A stretch of DNA of 64,000 bases from Auriscalpium vulgare. Lineage: Eukaryota; Basidiomycota; Agaricomycetes; Russulales; Auriscalpiaceae. Shown one piece after another: positions 56,983 through 64,000 of the stretch (position 1 is the first letter of the stretch; each line of letters opens with the position of its first letter). Below the pieces are notes generated by a model that ran no database searches, was not told the origin of the DNA, and was given only the letters and a program-made list of their open reading frames with translations. The DNA lies in the NCBI GenBank assembly GCA_019915015.1, contig JAHBBC010000004.1, positions 1,612,001-1,676,000 on the forward strand, written 5' to 3'. A program made the translations under genes and the position numbers.

Positions 56983-58388
56983 TCAAGGAAGCGTCTCGGT
57001 GTTAAGAGCGGGGTCGCCTTGAATGGGGACAGTGGCACCAAGACCAAGGGCGCCAGCCGTGATTGACGCAGGCTTTGACTGGGACTTGGTCTTCTTCCTA
57101 GAATGGCGGGCCTCCAGATCGAACATGCGGCGCGCCAGTGCTTCGGCGAGGGCGAGGTCATCGTCCGTGACTCCCTGGACCAAATCGAGAAGTCGGCGAT
57201 CTACGTGGTTGATGACGGGGACGAGTTCTCCAACGGTCGCACCGGCGCCCGTGAGTGACGCGGAGGACTGGGGCTTGGACTGGGACTTGCTCTTCTTCCT
57301 GGAATGGCGGGCTGCCAGGGCGGTGGGGAAGGTTTCTCCCAGGGTGCCGCCCGTGAATTTAGGCGCAGTTAACTGGGACTGGGACTGGAGCTTCAACGGC
57401 GACTGGGGCTTTGACTGGGACTTGCTCTTCTTCCTCGAATGGCGGGCCACCAGGGCGGTGGGGACCTTTTCTTTGCTGATTTCTAACGCAGTGAACTGGG
57501 GCTTTGACTGCGACTGGAGCTTTGACTTGCTCTTCTTCCCAGAATGTCGGTCCTCCAGCTCGAACAGGCGTCGCGCTAGCTCAGCGATGGTATTGGGCGT
57601 GGCCTTAGTGTGCGCATGGGCATGGTGCGCATGGTGGGTAGGTTGCGGGAGTGCGACAGGAAGCGGTCCAAGAAAAAGGCGTCGCGCCAGCGCAGCGACG
57701 GGGTTGGGCGCGGCCTTAGTGTGCGCATGGTGCGAATGGTGCGCAGGTTGCGGGAATTCGGGAATCGGGTCGAAGACGCGTCGCGCTGGCGCGGCGTCGG
57801 GCGTGGCCTTGCTGTGCGCATGATGGGCATGATGGGCAGGGTGCGAGGATTCGACGAGATGCGCTCCTACGACGGGAAGCGTTCCTAAAAAGAGGCGCCG
57901 CGCTAGCGCCGCGTCGTTGAGCGTGGTTGAGTGCTCGGTGACGCCTTGGATGGGGACTCCGCCAACGGGGCCGCTGCTCCCCGTTCCTTCCTTGAGTGAG
58001 CCGCTGGTGTCCGTCCCAAGGGTTGACTTGAGCGCGCTGAGGGCGCCCTTGGACTTGGACTTGCTCTTCTTCTCGGAGTGGCGGGCCTCCACCGGGCTGG
58101 TTGCAAGCACCGTAAGTGCTAGTCCACGAGCTTTGAAGACTGATTCGTACCTCAAATCTGCGACGAGGCCACCGGCGTGCAGAGCTTCCAGCGCGCTCGC
58201 ACATTCATCAAGACTGCCTAATTCCTAGAAGGAGGTTAGTCAGAGTTGACGGAAGACGCGAAGAGTCGACTTACGCATGCTCTGGCCGCGAGCGTCACAG
58301 AGTCCTCCGTTGCGCGTTTTTGCACGGGCATTGCAGAAGCGGCAGCAATGGCAACGAAGGCCACGAGGAGCTGGGATAAGCGAATCAT
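56983..58388 (-). CDS. Secreted His/Lys-rich dibasic-repeat precursor (KEP-like)
   Basis: Exons 58275-58388, 58151-58224 and 56983-58096 join in phase to 433 residues. Signal peptide MIRLSQLLVAFVAIAAASA is followed at once by MPVQKR, a Kex2-type site. Two motif families then recur: (1) LARRLFLG..LPV, PARRVFD, LARRLFE and LARRMFD, each an RR site followed by a short hydrophobic run, three of them trailed by His-rich HHAHHAH-type linkers; (2) five copies of ARHS-x-KKSKSxSK-type basic blocks. Both DNA and protein repeats are imperfect. I infer a secreted precursor cut at RR/KR into several peptides, some His-rich and possibly metal-binding. No homologous characterised protein is known to me. It sits between kinase copy 2 and the oxidase pseudogene. 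Confidence 0.72.
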
Positions 58389-60247
58389 GGATTGTAGAAT
58401 ATGATAATAAAGAGTTAGACGTTAAGAATGGGAGCACCGGGCTCAAGTGAAAGGAAGGTCGTAAAAGGGATGCAGCGCAGCTGATGAGCTTACAGTTTGT
58501 CTGCTGGCCAGTACTTATACCACATCGCATGGCACGTCGTGCGGCATCCGCCCTTCATATGGAGATTACTTGAGAGGCCGACAACGTCCAGCGTGATTCT
58601 CTGGAGTCGCTTTGCCATGGCAGTCTACGTGAAACGTATCTTTCAGCAGGCGGACTTGAAGCGATGGAAGACATACGTATGTGATGCAGCCATGTGACCG
58701 GCTGCAGCAAGGCTGCAGTCAAGCTGCAGTGATGTGGTGTGAAGACAGTCCTGGATGATCGGAGGGCAACTAGGGAGTGGCCTGATTAAGAAACAAGCTC
58801 ACTGAGGTATCAAGAAGCAGCGGGCGATTCGAAGGCGCTAACCATGGTCATTGTACATTGTGTCGTCACTAATAATTGTGAAGTCTGTGCTGCTATGAAG
58901 CAATAGCAAAATCTGTCTAAAGCATCAAGATTGAATATAAAACCCCAAGTCGTCCCGAGAGTCGACTTACCAGTTGATTGACTGACGATGACTGCTGAGC
59001 TCGCTATGTTGCTGGAGAGCGTAACTTCATTTGATCATGTGCCGCCCAATACGCTGAGCCATGCGAGCTGCGACGATTTTGCGACACCCGTGCGTAGGAC
59101 ACTCGGAGCGGCGTTGCCAGAATTTGGATAGCGCCAGTGCCGCGTGCTGGCGGGCCTGTCCCAACAGTGATGCGACGCGATCAACGGAAAGAACAAAGCG
59201 GCCAGAACATCCAGAGACGCGTTGAATCCAGTCGCACAGCAATTTGAAGTAAGATAGAACCGCGGATCTCGAGAGCGCGAACAGCTTACTCCTCGCGAGG
59301 GTCTGGAGCGAGAAACCGATTCTGCCACCCCACGCGATGTGACCCAGCGAGCACAGATGAGCACATGGATTCAATTGCAAGTGCTTCACTGCTTACTAGC
59401 CGGTAATCAATATCAAGGTCGACACCGGGGACTACGAGTGCACAGCAGAGGATCAAGCGGCCTTGATGCTTATACATAACAGAACGACTATCTTCTGTGC
59501 CAAGGTCAGCCACGGAGACTAGCCTTGATGGAGACGTCACTCGGAGGAGCTGTGCTTGCTCGTCGCTTGTAGTACAAGGAAAGCACGAGCTGAAGGAGAT
59601 GTCCCACTGGTGCTGGTAGCACGGTGCGGGAGCCTGGAGGGCTGGCTGAGCATGACCCGATGAGCGCAGCGTCGAGAAAGTCCCACGGTGCCAACTTACA
59701 GGCCTGAGCTCACCATACTTTGCCTAGTACACTATATGTCTTCTGTCAAACTAAGCCCACGCCAGGCCGCACCACCACCTCTCCTTTGACTCAGCCCAAC
59801 AGTTTGCGCCCGTCGACTTGGCCGGATGATGCTCAGCAACCCGACCCGAAGGACGCGCAGATGTACGGGGGAGATATTCGCGGCTCGCCGCATTAAATAA
59901 TGGCACTTTGGAGCAACTTTGGAGGTTCTTGTTGAGTTGCCTTTGCTGCAATGTCAACTTCTACTTACGCCTGGACGTATAGCCAGCGTATCCCAGGTTC
60001 ATCAGCCTTGCACTCGTCGGAGCCCTATTCCATTCGTTGATGCTGTCGAACGATTTGGAATTGTCCAGCTGGAAATGTCCCTGCATACTGTCCGAAGCCC
60101 TGGTGAGTATCATTGCTCGCTCCTCCGGATGAGGCTCACAGTTTCCAGTACATGAAGCAGAGATCACTGCGTAGATCACTTTGCAGGACTTCGGACCAGT
60201 CCATGTCATCAAGGAATACGCGCATATACAGACTCCCGAACTTCATG
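58389..60247. other. Long non-coding stretch, partly duplicated
   Basis: 58,430-59,390 resembles 50,700-51,360. The rest (59,400-60,247) has only short frames. No gene supported. Confidence 0.5.
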
Positions 60248-61721
60248 CTTCGAGCCGTGCAACGAGGACGAAGCGGACAGCTATGACTTTTTCGCAGACA
60301 TGCGCGGGTGTGCCTGGCGAGCTCACGGTGGTATGCCGCTGGTACGACTCTCACGCATCTCGGATGGGAGCGCGATGATATGGGCGGTTCGAAGAGGGGT
60401 GGCTAGATCAACAACGTGACAACGAACAACCCCACCGTCGAGTACTTCCCGCCGAAGAACATCCACGGCTCGAACGGCCTCCCAGATCACTCGCCCTTCC
60501 TCGTCGACACGCTCAATTCAAACCTGTTCCCGATCGGCTTCTCCCTCCCGGACAACCGCGTATTCGTCGCCGCCAATCGCGACGCGATGATCTACGACTG
60601 GCAAGCCAACACCGAGCAGAGGCTCCCGCAGATCCCCAACGGCGTACGCGTGACATACCCGATGACCGGCACCGCTGTGCTCCTACCGCTCTCCCCAGAC
60701 AACGACTACACACCCGAGATCCTTCTCTGCGGCGGGATTGTCGTTAACGACTCCAAGCCGAGCCGGGAGATCTCCGCGCAGGACGCCACGTCCGCACAAT
60801 GCTCGCGCCGTGCTCAACACCGCTGGCATCCAGGCGGGCTGGCAGGTCGAGCAGATGCCCGCTGCGCGCACGATGCCCGACGCGGTGCTCCTGCCGAGCG
60901 GCGACGTCGTGCTCGTCAACGGTGCGGGCAGCGGCATCTCTGGGTACGGCAACGTCCGCGCGCAGGTCGGCGCGTCGAACGCGGACAACCCAGTTCTCTC
61001 CCCCGTGCTCTACCGCCCCGCGCAACCCGCCGGCGCGCGTTTCGACGCGACAGGCATGCCTGCGAGCGACATCCCGCGCCTTTACCACCCGGTCGCGACG
61101 CTCACGCCGCGCGGGGACGTCATGATTGCGGGCAGCAATCCGAACCTGGACCGCAGCGAGGTGGCGTACGGCACGGAGTACAGGGTCGAGTGGCTGAGCC
61201 CGCCGTATATGGGTGTCGAACGCCCGGTGATCGCGAGCGCGCCAAGGATGTCGATGATGGGCTGTGGGCAAACGCTGGACGCCTCCAAGTCACCAGTCCG
61301 GAGAGTATGCAAGGCGGCGAGGTCAAAGGTGCGCAGCTCCTGACGGTATTTTGTTTGGGCTGCTGTTCATGTGAGAATCTTTGCAGTATCGCTCATGGAC
61401 CGTGACTCACGCCGTGCATGCCAACGCGCGGCTGGTCTACCTCAAGAACTCGCTGTCAGACGACAAGCAAACATTGAGCATGACGGGTCCGCCGCAAGGT
61501 GGCGGTATCCTCCCGCTCCGGGATGGCTGTACGTTGTCGTCAACGGTGTGCCCAGCGTCGGCGTGCAGGTGATGATTGGCGATGGGCAGAGCCCGCCTGC
61601 GGCCTGTGGACCATGGCGCGATCCTCTTTGCTGACGCCTTCGGCTCAGTCTACTCAAGAGCACTGACCCAGATCAGTACGACCACGCCAAGGACAAGAAG
61701 ACGGAAGACGGGTCGGAGTGA
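60248..61721 (+). pseudogene. Glyoxal oxidase pseudogene, 5'-truncated
   Basis: Matches 48,366-49,865 of the intact oxidase at high identity but lacks the signal peptide, accessory domain and the Cys ligand region. Internal frames shift, for example at ~60,808 where one reading frame continues only after a one-base change, and the exon equivalent to 49,495-49,738 is scrambled. It still carries the final TDPDQYDHAKDKK exon and stop. Not expected to make an enzyme. Confidence 0.9.
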
Positions 61722-62196
61722 TCTTTCCAAATTACGTGCTAGCCACGCGCTCTCTTTCTTGTTCCTGTTCGCTAGTTTTGCTACCTTACGAATTTACATC
61801 GCTATGTTACTATCCCGCAGATCTGATAGCCTGTCATCCTCGCCATTTGACGAACAAAATCTCTTCGTTACATACCTCTCTAATGCTATCATGTACTCGC
61901 TGGATCGATATTGCACACAACCTTGGAATACAACCAATCACTTTTTATATTCCTGTCTGATTACCAGCGACCGCATGGCTGAGACAGCTCATTCTGCCTT
62001 TCCAAGAACGCATCGGACATTATATCGCCAGCAACAGTTCGCTAGAAAGCACAGTTCGACTCAGCAAGACCATGGGCCAGTATGCGTATGCTCGACAGAA
62101 ATCTACCTGAATTGAATATCGCCCAAACAACTGACTACTTATCTAATCGTGAGGTCGCAGGGAATTATCACATTAATACTTCTCGCGATCATGCTG
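61722..62196. other. Pseudogene 3' flank and kinase copy 3 3' flank
   Basis: First part duplicates the intact oxidase's 3' flank; last part (~62,120-62,200) retains bits of the kinase 3' tail seen at 51,740-51,830. No gene. Confidence 0.5.
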
Positions 62197-64000
62197 TCAC
62201 AAGCCCATCGACGAGGACGACAGCGCCTCCGACTCCTCGCAAGTCCGCTCTAGAGTCAATGGCGCTCTGTCCTGCTCCCACGTCGTCAGTCGGAACGTGA
62301 TTTGCAGTGCAGGCCCATCGTCCTCCCACTCCGGCGCCACTGCCAAGCTGTCATCGAACACTTGTAGCATGAACCTCGCGTCTTGCAATTGCTCCAACGC
62401 GCGCGCTTTCTTCTCTTCAGTTGTGAACTCGTGCCACAAGTACAACGGCCCGAACAAGCTGCGGAGCGCGTTGACGAGAGAGGCACAGGGTGGCGAGAGC
62501 GTCTTGTCCCATTTCTCCTGAGCAAGCATTGTGCGGCAGAAGAAGCCTCTCTTCCCAACACCCCCGACGACGCTGCCATCCTTACGCCTGCTGTAGCCGT
62601 GAAAAAGTTCGTAAAAGTCATCTTCAAGGTGCTGGAACTTTGTTGGACGATAGCGCAGAAGGTGGAAGACGAGGACATGAAGGAATGATTCCAAATCATC
62701 AGAGTACTCGTGGCGCTTGTCGGGATCCTCTAATCGCCTGCCAGATATGAATTGCCAAGTCCCCTGCGAGTCGATCCTACTCGTGAGAATGACTGAATAG
62801 GTGGAGGAAGTGCAAGAACTGACGATATGCCATTCCTGCCCATAAACCTCCTCATGGGCATCCAGAGTTTTCGAGAGATCCCAGTCGATGAGAATACCAA
62901 ACCCGTCCGGCCCTATCAGAACATTTCCAGCGCTGATGTCGCGATGTAGAACATTTGCAGCTTTGAAGGCAGCGCTATGCGCTGAGGAAGAGCACGTTAG
63001 AGATGAAAGTCAGCCGATGGGGTTGTTGAGCGTACCAAACAGTGCGTCCCGCAACACCGAACAGAGCTGACGAGTAGACTGAAACTCCTTCAACTTCGTC
63101 CCGATGGTGTCAAGGACGAGGCGATAGTGTGAGTGCGAGCTCAACGCCCCGGTCTCGCACGCCCAATATGCATCCTGTAAGTCCTGAGCCCTGGTCCGCT
63201 GTATCGCGCCATTGACAACGACATCGCCTGCGCAAGCGAAGACAGCTATATTCGGAACGTCCTTCTCGTGCAACAGCCGGTAGATGTCGCCCTCCTTCCT
63301 GATGTCGTCCGAGTCGATCCGCCATGTGTCTTTGAGCCACACGCACTTCTTGCGCTGGATGTCGTAAGCGACAAAGCCCGTGGTTGCGCGGCCGATCATC
63401 GACGCGCCGTGCTGCACAGGGTGCGGCGCAACATAGTGGCTCGTGACGCCAGACTGGTCGTCACAGACCTCAAAGTCGAGGAGCTCCTCCGCCTCCAGGA
63501 TGCCGTCCGGATAGTGACCGCTCAGGTTCAAGAACGCGCGGGCCTCTTGAGCGTTTGCTTCGTTCGCGGGGTTGACAGTCATATCGCGCCCTCGCTCTGA
63601 CTCGTCAAGGTGCGAGAAGCGCCAGAAGAACTCCGCGAGGGTGCTAGGATCGTTCTTCCACTCGAAGCGTTCCGTGACCACCGTGGCGCTGCGGTCCCAG
63701 TAGAACAGGCGTGCCTCCGTGCCCATCAAGCACACAGAGAAGCTGTGCGTGCGGAACTGGCTCGCGTTGTGAGCGTGCGCGTACGAAATCAGTTGCTCGC
63801 GGATTTCTGCCGCACTGTCACCGGCGGCTGCGACGTCGAGCTCCTTGCGCGCATCGGGAGTGACGCTAGGACCCGGATTTTTTATGAATGGGTCTCGGGC
63901 GGCCGGTTTAACCTCCAGGTAAAGCTCAGTCTTCTTCCAATCGACTCTGTTTCGCGGCGCGGCAGCGGGAACCGTCTCGGGATCGGCTCGGAATGCAGAG
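62197..64000 (-). CDS. FunK1-type protein kinase, copy 3, cut by the window end
   Basis: Very close to copy 2 throughout: RLFYWDRSATVVTERFEW, SMIGRATTGF, HRDISAGNVLIG, IDWDLSK and WQFISGRRLEDPDK are all present without a stop. The 5' exon lies beyond 64,000. The C-terminus ends early with EESEALSSSSMGL, having lost the basic KKQRRFKKENG tail of copies 1 and 2 through a small rearrangement at ~62,200. Probably functional unless the missing 5' part is damaged. Confidence 0.8.

Overview
The window is nuclear DNA of a filamentous basidiomycete fungus, most likely a wood- or litter-inhabiting agaricomycete. Evidence read directly: genes split by many 48-75 nt GT-AG introns, a glyoxal-oxidase-type copper radical oxidase, cytochrome P450s, three FunK1-type fungal protein kinases, and a chromodomain Ty3/gypsy retrotransposon. 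Exon coordinates come from manual splicing with phase checks. Where I could not close a frame I say so.

Layout. 0.8-6 kb holds housekeeping genes: a Rab4-like GTPase, a dual-specificity phosphatase and eIF4A. 6.2-9.6 kb is a complete two-gene PIF/Harbinger DNA transposon with perfect 68-bp inverted repeats and a 3-bp target duplication. 9.9-14.2 kb has a MYND-finger/GNAT protein and a P450. 14.5-23.4 kb is mixed: POP7 (RNase MRP/P subunit), a secreted tandem-repeat precursor with Kex2-type sites, a damaged PNO1, a decayed kinase-like gene, and rearranged partial copies of the MYND-GNAT/P450 region. 23.9-31.6 kb is a tandem duplication of an IML2/TTC39-like gene with mitoribosomal mS38 between the copies. 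31.8-40 kb has a URI/Bud27-like protein, GPI mannosyltransferase GPI10 and a TDT-family (SLAC1/Mae1/Ssu1) transporter. 40.5-46.6 kb is a full-length chromovirus with identical LTRs. 47.4-64 kb is a recently duplicated block built from three gene types (glyoxal oxidase, secreted dibasic-repeat protein, FunK1 kinase), present as intact, truncated and pseudogene copies.

Most notable are two unrelated secreted precursors carrying dibasic, Kex2-like processing sites in internal repeats (16,780-17,953 and 56,983-58,388). They look like KEP (kexin-processed peptide) loci and may release families of short peptides. The second sits inside the duplicated oxidase/kinase block. The two mobile elements are unusually well preserved: the Harbinger element has both genes open, and the chromovirus shows a textbook -1 frameshift heptamer at the gag/pol border and a self-priming-type PBS. 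Its pol is broken by one or two single-base deletions, and a similar one-base lesion occurs in POP7, so consensus errors in the assembly must be considered.
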